Below, one piece after another: positions 13,151 to 24,854 of a stretch of 64,000 nucleotides of DNA. Position numbers and translations under genes: made by a program. The DNA is from Pachypanchax playfairii (Eukaryota; Chordata; Actinopteri; Cyprinodontiformes; Aplocheilidae). The DNA lies in assembly GCA_006937955.1 (NCBI GenBank), contig SSNP01000015.1:6135548-6199547 (forward strand), given 5' to 3'. The notes under the pieces were generated by a model. It was not told the origin of the DNA. It did not search any database and worked only from the letters and a program-made list of their open reading frames with translations. Position 1 is the first letter of the stretch; every line of letters begins with the position of its first letter.

Positions 13151-16100
13151 GGGATGTTGAGAGGGTGTGAGACAGAACCTGGTCACAGGATGACCCCTTT
13201 ATCAGCAGCGAGCAGACTGTGACTGGGCCCAAGTTCTCCACTAAATTATTTCCCTGGAGAGCTGTGGTTCTGGCACTGAGTCTGTCTCAAACACAGACGT
13301 ATGGAGGTCTTCAGATGTTGAAGAGACCGGACCGTGGGAAGATGGTGCATATTTTATCGTCTCCATGCTGTAATTTGTAACGAGACATTTCTAGTGTTGG
13401 ATTTCTTTTGAAGCACTGACCAAGTGCGCTGAGAGGTCTCTGCCCTTTTTCACTTGGACTTCTTGGAATTTGTTATATTTAAGTAGCTCAAAAATGAAGA
13501 GCAATTTGCTCCAAACAACTTTTAAAATATTTTAATGTTGATTTAAAATTCAGTTTCTACTTCAAATTACTTTTTTAGTTTGTTGTTCCTCTGTTAAAGT
13601 GAATGATTAGCATGTAGTTGCTGTTCCAGATGAGTAGCTGCAAAACATAGAGAGTAAAACACAGAGGCACTAAATGTTTTTTATTTAACAGTGTGTTTTT
13701 AAAAACGTGAGGCTTGACCAATTATTGCAGCACCGCAGTCTGTGAGGAGTTTGTAAAATCCCTCTGAGATGTTGAGTTGCTCACTTCACTGCTCGTCACA
13801 AGCGGAGAACATATTCTGGGAGTTCTAACAGCTTTATTTCCATACATTAAGTCCAGAAAGGAAATGTTTTTCAGTTAACTGTGCCAAGTGCTCCACTTCA
13901 TTAATTTATTGCTTTTTGTGTCAGGGACTGAAATCTAATGGGTTATTTCCACACAAATCTTTGTCCCGAAATAATGAGCAATTAGAAACTTTACACCAAG
14001 ACCAGGATCATATGGTTTGAGGTAATTTGTGCTAGTGCAGGATGTATGGAAGCACCACTTACACAACACCATTAGTTAAACATGTACGTGCATTAAAGCT
14101 GCTGATGGGGACTTTATTTTATTTGTTTGGAGGACTTTGTACGTGATAAAATCTCAAATGTTCTTTAGTTATGATGCAAAGAGTCGAGACGATTGAGGTA
14201 GACAGAAGAGTAAGTCCTGCCATCGGTGTAATGCCACCCGCGTGCTCTCTAGCTCTCAGCCGTTGACTTCTCTGACCATTAAAACTAAAAAATTTTGTTT
14301 TACAAAATACTAAATGTCAGTGAGGATGGTTACCGTTTCTGTTGGTGCCCTACGATGGCCTGTATATAAATTCAAGTAAAATATAAACATTTTGGAGTCT
14401 ATGCAGGTCAAGAAAGCGGTTTGCATTAGTATAAAATTCAACAAATCATATTAAAACGAGATTTTTGGGGGCCATTGTCTGCTAACATAGAGCTGTTCAA
14501 CATGCCGAGCAGCAGCTATAACTTTGTACTTTTTAAAAATATTGTAAACTGCATAATTTTACAGGTTTTATTCGTGAAATCACTTTTGCATTTGATAATT
14601 GATGTTACATTGATTTTTAATTTTAATTGGTGTTTAAACAGAGTTACAGGATTAATGGCTAATGCATTATTGATTAAGATGTCTCCATTGCAGTTAAATA
14701 TATTTTATGTAACTTCTTAGGAGATTAAACTAATGCCATTAAAATATAAACAGTAATTTTCCATTTACTGCACCATAAACTAGCATCTGTTAAAAATCTT
14801 CACCCCCTTTTTTGTTGTTAAAATATTATGTGATCCATCTTCCTTTTGCTGTCCATTTGTTTTACTGTATTGCAGAATTTTCTTATGACATTTTTCTGCT
14901 TTGTTCGAAATGTCACACTGGTTTACGTCAGATTGGTATTCTAAGGATATTAATGTCAAACATCTGCTGTACCTAATAAACTTAGAGAATAATCTGATGC
15001 ATATCTTGATAATAAGAACTTTTCTTGTGATTGTCTCTTAGCTCTGCTTAAATGACCCACTTTAAGGAATCGTGTGTGCTTTTATGATAGAAGCTCTTGT
15101 AGATGGTATTTTAAAAAGAAAATCTGTGCAACAGAGAAGCCAAAGGTAGAAAATGAGTTTTTCTTGGAGGACTCTGAGCTTGAGACCTTGACGATAGCGT
15201 CTTCATTACATCTGAGGGAGTAGAAATAAAGTGTTGACATGAAATTATTTCAGGACTTGGTGTTTTATGACACAAAAAATATTTTGCAAACATGTAGCGT
15301 CTTCCTCCTCAAAAACATTAATGCACATTTGGGTCTTGAACGAAGTGTGTAAGTGGCTTATTTTGAAGAGATTTAATTCAAGGATGCAGATTGAAAGTCC
15401 TTCAGAGGTTTTGACTCTGAAGTCGAGATAGGATACATCAGGCTGGCGGGTCTGATTGTACTACATGAGGTTAATGTCAGGAGTGGTTATTTCCTCAGCT
15501 AATACAAAGTTATTTGTATTTAGTAAAGATTAATTGTTGTTTAAAAGCTGGGGGCAGAATGGATTGGTGTGAGAGACGGTTGCTGTAAGAAGTTGAGGTT
15601 TGTTTTTTCACAGTTGGATTTCTGGTGTAAGTATAATGTTGACTAGATGACTTACTTGGTTCTTAAAATTGCTCAAAAAAAGAGATTTCTTAAATAACTT
15701 AAACACAATGTAACTTAAAGACAAATCTCTCTGAAAAACTAGAAGAATTCAACCAAACCTTTTGTGTTTGGTAATGACTTTCTCTGCTGTTATCGGCTCA
15801 GTATGGATTGTTAGTTTTTATCACCAAGTCATAAAGCGCTTATATGCAGAATTGCTTGAATTTACACCAACACACAAAATGCACAATTAAAATTAGGAGT
15901 TAGAATCCTCCTCTACACTTGTGTTGTGGTGTTTTGTGCAGGAGGGGGAGTGTTGCAGGATCACTTTCTGTATTCCCACAGTGATGCTACCAGAGGCAGT
16001 CAGGTGGATTAGATGAGCACTCAAAGATGTGAGATTACCGTTAGAAAGGCAGCACCACTATAACGGACAAATGTTGTCCATTTTTAAATGACAAGATGAA

Positions 16101-17285
16101 ACAACTCTATTTGACAAGGTCAGAAACAGGGCGGAGGAGGGAGGGGGCCATATACCAAATGGATTCTAAGCATTGTAGATAAGACTCTGATGGTTGTACA
16201 ACCGCCTACATGATTGTATTACTTTTCTATCTCAAAATTCAGTTGTGCAGTCTAAGATATTGTGGCACAATGTTGTTCCAGTCCTTGGCTCCTGAGCACA
16301 AAGTCTAATGAAACATTTTGTCAGTTCTTCTGGTTTGTGGTTGATATCTTTCTACCCAGCTCCAGACCCAGTCATGAGGATGCTTCCCGGCTGCTGTGGA
16401 TCTTCAGATAGGCCTTAAATTAGACTTGCTTTGACTTATGTGATCATTTGGTCAAAACCAAAGAGTACAAACGGTAGTAAAAGTTTCGAAGTACCCCAAC
16501 ATACGGCTTGGATATACTAGAGGAAAATGTGTCTCTTTAAACTGTATTTCAGATTTGTGTGGAAATACAGATCATTTCTGACTGAAGTGACAATCCAGCT
16601 GCTGGTCACAGCAGGACCAGTGCTAAAGTGGATTATTGCAACTCTTATCTCAAAATGCATATATTTTATCTTACATGGTTATACAGTGTACATTTGCTCC
16701 AGAAATTAGTGGACAATTTAACTATCTGTAGTATTTCCAGTGCGTACCACTTCCTGTTGAAATTTAATGTTGAATGTTTCTGATGCTACTGAGTCCTAGA
16801 AAGTTATCAGAGGGTTTTTTAAATAGTGTTTGCATAAACCATTTTAAATTTATGATATTAAGGATGTTTTAAGGTGGAAGTGATATTAAATCTGGTTCCT
16901 TTGGTTCCTAAGAAACTAAAATCAAAACTAATAGCTAGATAGTTAAGGAGACGTTCTCCAGCTAATTTCCACCAACTAAAACGGTTCAAACTTTCATCTG
17001 CACTTTTAGTGAAAACTGTTTGGGGAATTTTTATACCTTCTATGTTAATGAGAGTAACACACACATCCAAAAAAACACTGTCTATAATATATATGAACAA
17101 ACACCAAAGTTTGGAATGTTTGGCTTTCAGGTGAAATTTATAAAAAATGTAAAAAGTTCAGACTACCGTGATGTTACATCATGAAAGTAGAAACATGTGA
17201 TGGAGATTTTTTCATGTCAAATAGTTTATTGAAACACAAGTCAACAACAGTTGGTGAGTAAACAACAACAAAATATGTCAATGTC
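13151..17285. other. Non-coding stretch, no gene recognised
   Basis: AT-rich sequence with only short scattered open frames (the largest about 80 codons near 14475-14720 and 16858-17100), none resembling a known protein. No splice-bounded exon or RNA gene is seen. A G-rich patch lies at about 16130-16150. The right end, from roughly 17115, may be the non-coding tail of the minus-strand transposon relic that starts at 17286. Confidence 0.55.
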
Positions 17286-17570
17286 TCAGTAACATGTCAC
17301 GTGACCTTGAGCATCAATTGCAGCTTGAAAATGGCATTTCTTATTGTCTGAGGCGTGACATCACACTCTTCTTGAAGGTCATCAGATCATTAAGGTTCTG
17401 GGGTTCAATGTTATGATCCTCTACACAGAGACTGAGCTGATCCTAGAGGGTTTTTATAGGATTCAGGTCTGAAGAAAGTTCAGATTCCTCCATTCGAGGG
17501 GTCCCAGTCTCCAGCAGCGGTTCCCTAATGATGCAACCTCATCTGAGAACATCCTGTTGGAAGCCTCGTG
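17286..17570 (-). pseudogene. Decayed Tc1/mariner-type transposase fragment (C-terminal half)
   Basis: Reading the minus strand, the sequence keeps the hallmark block of Tc1/mariner transposases around the third catalytic acidic residue: DLNPIKTL at 17446-17469, where intact relatives have DLNPIE(N/H)LW. The tryptophan position is now a TAG stop (17443-17445). It continues as DQLSLCVED and then PQNLNDL. After a frame change the typical family C-terminus IDAQGHVTCY plus stop can be read at 17286-17318. Upstream, IIREPLLETGTP matches the usual helix before the DLNPIE block. The acidic residue after PI is replaced by lysine, and there are stops and frameshifts, so it cannot make transposase. It is a different lineage from the intact-looking element at 42208-43775. 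Flanking DNA to about 17115 and 17700 may belong to the same element, but I could not define terminal repeats. Confidence 0.75.
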
Positions 17571-18187
17571 GCGAGGTCATGATGTCATACTTTGAACAAC
17601 ATAATTAGGCTGTTTAAATACCAGTTCTGATTGAACCAGGAACTTTATTGGTCGATTCTTGGATCAAACACATTGTTGTAAATTATGTCATTAAGCTCCT
17701 TGTTAGAGAACAAGTTGTGTATAAAGTCCTGAAACATTGAACAGCTGGACGCGTGCATTTAAAAGTTTAGGAAAGGTCACGTTAAGTTCACCTGGAAAGT
17801 TTATCTTGCACTTTGGGTTCATCCTGATAGTTATCGACAGAGGTTGTTGTTGTTTTTTTGCTCGCCCTTCAGTCTGATTTTCCTAATTTATTTATTTATT
17901 TTTTTTTTTTTTTATTGTTTTCTCAGGATTCAACCTTTTCCAGCAGTAGTCCTTCAGGCATTTCACTTCCCTGCAAGGTGGTATGGAATTGTTTGTTTGT
18001 GCTTAGAACCAATCTACAGTGAAACAAACAGAAAATAAAATGTTTATCTTTGATTTGCTTTGGGACGACCTGAAGTCTCGCTTGAACTTTGCTGCTTTTT
18101 GCTCTATTTCCAAAATGTTGAGGTTTATTATTTCTTCAAAATTTACAGAAAACAGTAGATTATTTAGTTTTTGAGCAACTAAAGGAA

Positions 18188-18195
18188 CGTTTAAA
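18188..18195. repeat. Left 8-base target-site duplication of the hAT-type MITE
   Basis: The octamer cgtttaaa here is repeated exactly at 18506-18513, just outside the other end of the element. Eight-base duplications are characteristic of hAT-superfamily insertion. Confidence 0.8.
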
Positions 18196-18268
18196 CAGGG
18201 CCGGTTCTGGGCATAGGCTGATTAGGCAATTGCCTAGGGCGCATCTGCTGGAGGGAGCGCCAAATTCT

Positions 18269-18311
<43 letters not shown>

Positions 18312-18505
18312 TTTATTTGGACAAACTGTTGGACACACCATTCATCTCATGTAAAGAGCAAAATAAGTAATAATTAAATATCTATCTATATCTATCATCT
18401 CTACTGTTCATTTTAGTATAAATAAATATTGTTTCTGTTCTGGGCAGTAGGGGGCACCAAAATCCTTTTTCGCCTAGGGCACCATGCAGCTCAGGGCCGG
18501 CCCTG
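18196..18505. mobile_element. hAT-type non-autonomous element (MITE), 310 bases
   Basis: The element begins cagggccggttctg and ends cagggccggccctg, the latter being its own reverse complement, so both ends present the CAGGG-type terminus of hAT elements. Perfect 8-base direct repeats (cgtttaaa) flank it. Just inside each end are related blocks around gcctagggc, giving an imperfect terminal inverted repeat. There is no room for a transposase, so it must have been moved by an enzyme supplied elsewhere. Inside lies a run of 39 T (18271-18309) and a short tcta-rich stretch. This GGCCGGCCCTG / GCCCTAGGC type of end is, from memory, widespread in vertebrate hAT elements; the exact family name needs a repeat library. 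Confidence 0.8.
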
Positions 18506-18513
18506 CGTTTAAA
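18506..18513. repeat. Right 8-base target-site duplication of the hAT-type MITE
   Basis: Second copy of cgtttaaa, directly after the terminal ccctg, matching 18188-18195 without mismatch. The identical pair suggests insertion at a single site with little decay of the flanks. Confidence 0.8.
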
Positions 18514-21500
18514 GGTTCCTCGTATTCACTCAAATATGGAAATGAATTGAATATGACTTTACAAGGTTTAATAAAACTATTGAGTTTCACTGTTTCACTG
18601 TTTTGTTTCACTAACAATAAGAACAACAACTTTAGATGTCTGAAGACTGAGTTTTGTAAAGTTGTTCATAAATCAGAGAACTCGTCTTACTGTGATAAAT
18701 TAATATATTAACTGAACAGACAGTTTCATATTTTTTAAAATTGTTAAAATATAATAAACACATTCAGCTGAGCTGTTTTTTTTTTTTCAAGCAAATTATT
18801 ACTTTTGTTATTTTATTATTTTTTGCTTTAAAATTGAAGCCAGATCTTCATGTTCCAAAAAGATATTTATAAATTTGTCTTATTCTGCTGCAGTTTTCAT
18901 TTGTTACAAATACTAAATCTGGATATAATGAGGCGTCTTTTTGCCTTCGGTCAAATATTCCAGACATCGATGGAGAAAAGAAGCATTCGCCATTCAACCC
19001 GTCACTTTACAGTTAGACTTACTGTGACGTCACTGCAGGTTCTCACTCACAAATACAACAAAGGAAAGACTGATAATCTGTACATGTGGCTCAGAGCTCA
19101 TCAGTTTGGTTGGATGAACTAAAACTTTTTCTCTCTGTTGCTTTGAATCATGTCATGACTGTATCTAGCATTAGCAACAACTTGAAGCCAAATCCTCAGT
19201 ACAAAAATACCATTCAACTGCTGTAAATTACAGTAATATTTCAAATAACAAATGTTCCTGTTGAAAATATGCCTTTAAACTTGGAAAAGGAAGTTACATG
19301 TAAAAACTGCTGCCACTTAAAGTCCTCGTGCCCAGAATGTATTCAGGCTGCGATAACACTGACTGAAATCCAAAAAGAAAGAATACAGGAGTGCACTTTG
19401 CAGGTCATTAAATTTAAACTAAGTGTAGTTCTTAAAATTAGTTTTGTCAAAGAAAAAATAGAGTAAAGGATATCTGAGGTGGTTTCAGGATTTCTACATT
19501 TTCAAAGCTTTGAATTCTACTCGAGCGTATAAAAGAAAAGTGTAATTGTGTGTGTGACAGTCTGCTGAAAATAATTTGTGATGTTTTTAAGAAACGCTTT
19601 TATAACCAGGCTGTTGTTGAAACATTTCTGCTATGAGGAAGTATGATAAAAAAATACATGTTTAATTTGACCAGAACTTGTTTCTGTTGCTTCAGCTAAT
19701 CATCATAATTTGGGTTTTATGAGTGATGGTTGGAAGCACTTTGATAATCAAATCAACACTTTTTTCCCCTTTGTTCCTATTTAGAGGAGAAGGAGGGAGT
19801 TTATTGTTGTATTATAATATTTTTACTGATATAGTTGGATTATTTGATCATTATAAAAAGAAACTTTGACTCTTTGTTGAAAACAGAGTTGAAAAACAGT
19901 TTGTAGATTCCAAATGTTCACAAAGAGAAACTCTGAAACTTATTCTTAAATTTATTTTATTCTCTCTGACCTTAAAGTTCAACACATTTTTTCTTCAATT
20001 ATAACTTCAGACATTCCTTGGAAGATTTTTAAAAATCATATACAGAGTTTTAAAACGGACTATAAAAACAATAGGAACCAAACTTTCTCCAAAACAACCA
20101 AAATCTATTGGAGCCAAACTGAAATCAAGTACTCATGTTTTGAAGACTCACATTAATATTTCTAATTATTTTTAGATAGTTTACTGGTTAAGATCAGAGC
20201 CGAGTGCCTTGAGTTTTATTCCAAATATACAGACGATGTTAAAAAAGGAACTTTTCAAGCGTGAGGAATTATCCAAGTGTCTGCAGAATAAAGTTGTTTT
20301 TGTCATATTATCATATTAAAGTAATATTAACATTTTCACATTTAAATATTAAACACTGAACAAGTCTTTTCCTCTTATACAGACCCTGATTGGTGAAATT
20401 GCACCTTTACTTTGAAACTAAAAAAGTTTTATTGAAGAATGAACCTAATTCATCTTACAGGAACTGATATTAAGGTTCAGTTTTAGGTTTTATTTAACTT
20501 ACTTGTTTTCAAAGTAAAGCCAGGTGGGTCAGGTTAGACAGAGCTCTGCACTAGTACTTCACCAGAAATGAACGTGACAAAATGTATGTGTAACTGATTA
20601 ATTTAATTCCTAAACAGCAACATCTGCAAGATTGGAGAACATAAATATCTATATCTATTGTTCTTTTGTCTCTTTTCTGTTAAAATAATCAGCAAAAATG
20701 ATTCAAAAAGCAGAAGAAGTGAGAATCAGTCAAAATGTTCACAATTTGAAGCAGAACATCGTTTCACATCCTTTATTAGCCTCTGAACAAAAAAATAACT
20801 CGATACAGTTTAACTTTCACTTAGTTTGTGCACTAAGGATGTAACTATAAACAACTATAAAGTTTTTTTAATCAGCATGAAGTTGGGCTAAACTGAAATA
20901 AAAAATCTTCTGTACTTTGTGTTTGCAGTCTGTAAATGATGCAGCTACAGATAAACGCAGCAAAACAAAAAGTGTATCTGGCCAGTTGAATCACGTCTGT
21001 TATATTTCTGCACTGTCATGCAGGCAGAGACGCATTTAAAGGCACAGAGCCAAACAACGACGGCACCAACTGGAGCTGCAACACTCAATTAGACTGACAT
21101 CTGTCAGGGAAATGCTTCATCTCAATCGGAGATAATTTAACATGAGATATGGATAAGTGGGAGGCTCAGAGAACATATTGCTGTGCTGTTCAATCCTGAT
21201 AAAACTGCTGAAGTAATTAGATTGTTTGTGTCTAACAGTATCCTAATCCACTGTCAAAGGTTAGAAAAGAAGTTGGATCAGCTCATTACTGGCATTACAT
21301 GCATCATATTTAGACTGGAATGTTTTCTAACCCACAAAGAATTTAACATTCTGTGGTCTTAAAATATTACTGCAAACACATGGCAGATTTAATACTTCTT
21401 TGTGGTTCTAATTATGTGATAATGAATGTAATTAGAGGAAGAAAATCAGGAGTAAATTGCCAAACATTAGTTTTCATCTTTGCAGTGTGATTGATGTTAC

Positions 21501-21978
21501 ATTTTTCTTCTGTTTCCAAAGTAAAACTTCTAGAAAATCAGGAAGAGAGAAAAAATTGTAGAAGTGCTTTGGTTGGTACATTCCAAATCTGAGGAAACAT
21601 TTGGATTTTTTTTTTTTACAATCTCTATCACAAATGACTCATCTTCTGGGTTTTGAACTCTAAAACCTAGCCACCATTTGCTAGCAACCCCGACCAGCAG
21701 GAGTTATTCTGAAGACATTTGCCAGACTTTTACCTCTCCATAAGGACAAATGTCTTTGCCAGCGAGGACAGACATCATCAGCCCCATGAACAAGCCTCCT
21801 ACCAGTCTTCATCCTTCTGCTTCCTTCTTTCCATTTTCTGTCTGAGTTGGTGAATTTGTCCATCAAATCATTTAAAGATGTCGACCCTGGGTCCATTTTA
21901 AGACATTAATGCCATCATCATTTTTTTCCACTCTTGGCTTGCTGTATGTTTGAAATTCAGGTTTGTATCTTGGCGTTA
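18514..21978. other. Non-coding stretch, no gene recognised
   Basis: AT-rich sequence with only short, low-complexity open frames. None has splice-site support or family resemblance. A T run lies near 18776-18788 and another near 21607-21619. About 21040-21260 is more balanced in composition and carries many homeodomain-type TAAT cores; it is raised as a candidate conserved element. Otherwise I see nothing to annotate. Confidence 0.55.
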
Positions 21979-22454
21979 TGTAGCGGCCAAAAGGCGCCAC
22001 AGGGAGCCATTTCCTCCCAGCATGCCTTTCCTCTGGCTGGCTAGTACTTCAGACGAGGAAGTCAGTACAGGAAGGGACTGGGTTTAAAAGGCACGCCTTC
22101 ACCAACTGGGCCTCCATGTGTTTTTCTCTCTATAACTGCGCAGTAATACCAGCAGTTTGACACTGTTACAAAAGACACCACCATGTGGAAGTTCCGGAAA
22201 TCAGTTTTGGTTTTAATTGTGACCCTTTTTGTTCTGTCTGGTTTTATAAGTTGAACCATGTTGTGGAGCAGCTTGACTGTTTCCCAAAGGGGAGGTTTTT
22301 AAAGTGTGTTTTTATTGTTGCTTTTACTGTAATCTTTAGATTGATTTCATGCCAAGGCAAAATATGTGTCCGATTGATTCTGGTTTCCAGAGGGGTTTTT
22401 ATGTACTGATCACAAGCACTGCCTCAGAGATGTATATTTCTGTGAGAGCGGGCA
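21979..22454 (+). mobile_element. Possible solo LTR or promoter-bearing dispersed repeat
   Basis: The stretch is distinctly richer in GC at its left end than its surroundings. It starts with TG and can be ended with CA at 22453-22454, with gtta on both outer sides (21975-21978 and 22455-22458), as expected for a 4-base target duplication. Inside is a TATA-like tttaaaagg at about 22083-22091. About 90 bases downstream, at 22183, is an ATG in good context (caccaccatg) opening a 23-codon frame, MWKFRKSVLVLIVTLFVLSG and three more residues, which looks like a signal or membrane segment. The short target duplication could be chance, and no internal retroelement genes are present. It could equally be an unrelated promoter or an unclassified repeat. 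Confidence 0.3.
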
Positions 22455-22458
22455 GTTA

Positions 22459-24769
22459 AGTATTTATTTGTGACAGTCACAGCACAAAACACACACGAGA
22501 AAAGGCAATGAGCAGATAAAACAGCAAAGTGTTGCCTGAAGCACATTCCGTCACAATCCCCTGCTTTGTGCATTATCGGAAAAAGCATTTTATTCTTAAC
22601 AAAGGCAACCGAAGGGGAGATTTATCACAAACATTCTTGGTTAATCAGAAAATTATGCAGGAGAAGGTTCTCAGCCATCAGGGACGTAGAAATCCTAATG
22701 AGTTTAAAAGAAGGCACCTGGACTACTTCCTGTTTCAGGTGCATTTCTTTACATTATTTGGTGTTAATGTGCAAATCAAAGAGCTGAGAGCGCGATGCTG
22801 CATATTTCACTCACTTTGGGCTCCTATCTGAAATAAATTGAAGACCATTTAATTTGGAGACAGTGCATTTCAAAAACTGAAAAGTCATTAAAAGTAAAGG
22901 CTATTTGTGCAGAAAGTCGTTTCATTTTCTGTTTTCCATCATATTTACAGCACAGCCGCAGTTCTTTGTTCTTTTTTTGTCCATTCAGGGCAGAAGGATC
23001 TGAACAATTTGTGTAACCAAACACCTACATAAAACATTTGTTTCCCTTTTATCACTGCAAGCTCAAGGGCTGCAGTCCCTTCTTATTAAAAACAAGTTAC
23101 GTGAGTATTTACTTCAATGTGATGTGAGCGAGGAAAAGTTTGGCACTCAAAAAAGTGGGGCAATAAGTCAAATAACCCCACGAGCTTCTTATTGGGTGCT
23201 TATAGTCGCAGAAACCACAGAGGGAATTGAACCTAATCGATCCTCGAATGAAACTGGAAGTCCTGGGACTCGAGCCAGAGGGGCACATATCTCCCTGGAG
23301 GCTCCCCACAGTCCTCTGCCTTGTTTAAATATTCTGCTGATTCAAAAGAACGCATATATCAAAGTGGGTCAAACCATGCGAGGAATCAGCACAGAAGAAA
23401 TTAACAGATCAATCAAAGAGATGCCGAGCTCTTCGTCGCCTGATGCCTCGTCAATCTGTCAGACACACTGATTAGGCTGCAATATACGGACGCTTCCTCA
23501 GTGACATATTTTACTGATGTAAATAAGTCGGTGGAGCTTCGGGAAAATTAATGACCCACTTTGGCTTCCTTTAATTTCCATATGTCCTCTTTACTAATGT
23601 TAAGAACATGATGGTGAGGAGAACCATTAGTAGGAAAGAAAAGAGATGAGAAACCAAGAAGTGAAGCGAAGTGGAGCCGCACATACGGACATGATGTCAA
23701 ATTCTGTTCATTCATTTAAAAGAAAAGGCAAATAGGATATTAAAATTATTGAAGCATTTAAAATAAAGGCAGGTCATTAATTACAGTATCAAATCAGAGT
23801 AATAACAGTTCAATTTAAAACTAATTAAAGATGCTTCAGTTTTCATTCAGAACTGAACTGAAAATTGTTTTATTATATGATAAATATGTTTTTAAATGAA
23901 GATTTTTAGTGACCTAGACACAAGGATCTTTTTAAAATCACTGATCGGACCAATGAAGGACATCATTTAAACAACAATTAAATAAAAGATCTGATTTGAA
24001 ACTGTGAAGGCAATAAAAAGGCAACAGAAAGCAGTAAAAGCTTTTAGTCCAAATAAAGATGTGCTGCTTGTGTTTTATGATGCACTTGGAAGTTTGAGCC
24101 ATGTGAGGAAATTTCAAATAAAAATCTCGTGTTTGGACAAAGATTTAGTCAAATGAAAAAGATTTCACATAAAAATGACAGAAGACATCCATTTTATATG
24201 AAAATTGGAAGCTTTTATAATTAAAAACCTCTGCATGAACTCATGTTTGTTGATTCTGTGTGAATCTTTATTCACTTTTAATCTTGGAACCTCTTACCTT
24301 GAAGATAATATAAAGCTCAGAGGTAAAGGCTGTATTCGTTCTGTGTAAAGAGGTGAAGATTGGTGGCTGAAAGACAGTAAAATGAAAGGAACAAAATCAA
24401 TGAAGATGAATTGATTTCTCAGTGAAGTATTCTTTCATATTTTTTCACATCTAAAACTCTTTCTTCATTGACTTTTTTTTCCTCGTGCTTTGGCCTTTTT
24501 TCTCATTTCCACTTTATCTGATAAACTACAGAAAATCTGTTGCCTCCCCCGTTAGTTCTGATTCTGTCTCGAATGAACTCTGAAAACTCGGAAGATTCCC
24601 ACGTGGTTCCGTTTCTATTTCCATTTCAAAATAGCTTTCAATCAGTTAACATGCATGTTGTGTATTGTGAGTTACAATGAAATGAAAGTGGGATTTTTGG
24701 GAGGAGCGGCAATACGTTATCTGTTATATACAGCCACCGGAGTTTCACTTCACCTAAAACCAAATTCAG

Positions 24770-24772
<3 letters not shown>
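22459..24772. other. Non-coding stretch, no gene recognised
   Basis: Mixed sequence containing two of the longer open stretches of the window, 22529-22831 (100 codons) and 23124-23471 (115 codons). Neither has clear splice acceptors and donors at its edges and neither translates to a family I know. The composition of 22520-22850 suggests a possible conserved non-coding element. The part after 23690 is strongly AT-rich. Confidence 0.5.

Positions 24773-24852
<80 letters not shown>
24773..24852. repeat. (AC)40 dinucleotide microsatellite
   Basis: Eighty bases of uninterrupted AC repeat. It creates false open frames on both strands (His-Thr and Cys-Val repeats). Pure repeats of this length are normally highly variable in length between individuals. 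Confidence 0.98.

Positions 24853-24854
<2 letters not shown>

Noticed and set aside
23124..23471. 115-codon frame containing ITPRASYWVLIVAE, faintly like the IP...W...VAE motif of the exon candidate at 53995
   Set aside because: No convincing acceptor or donor bounds it and the resemblance covers only a few residues, so I treat it as chance.
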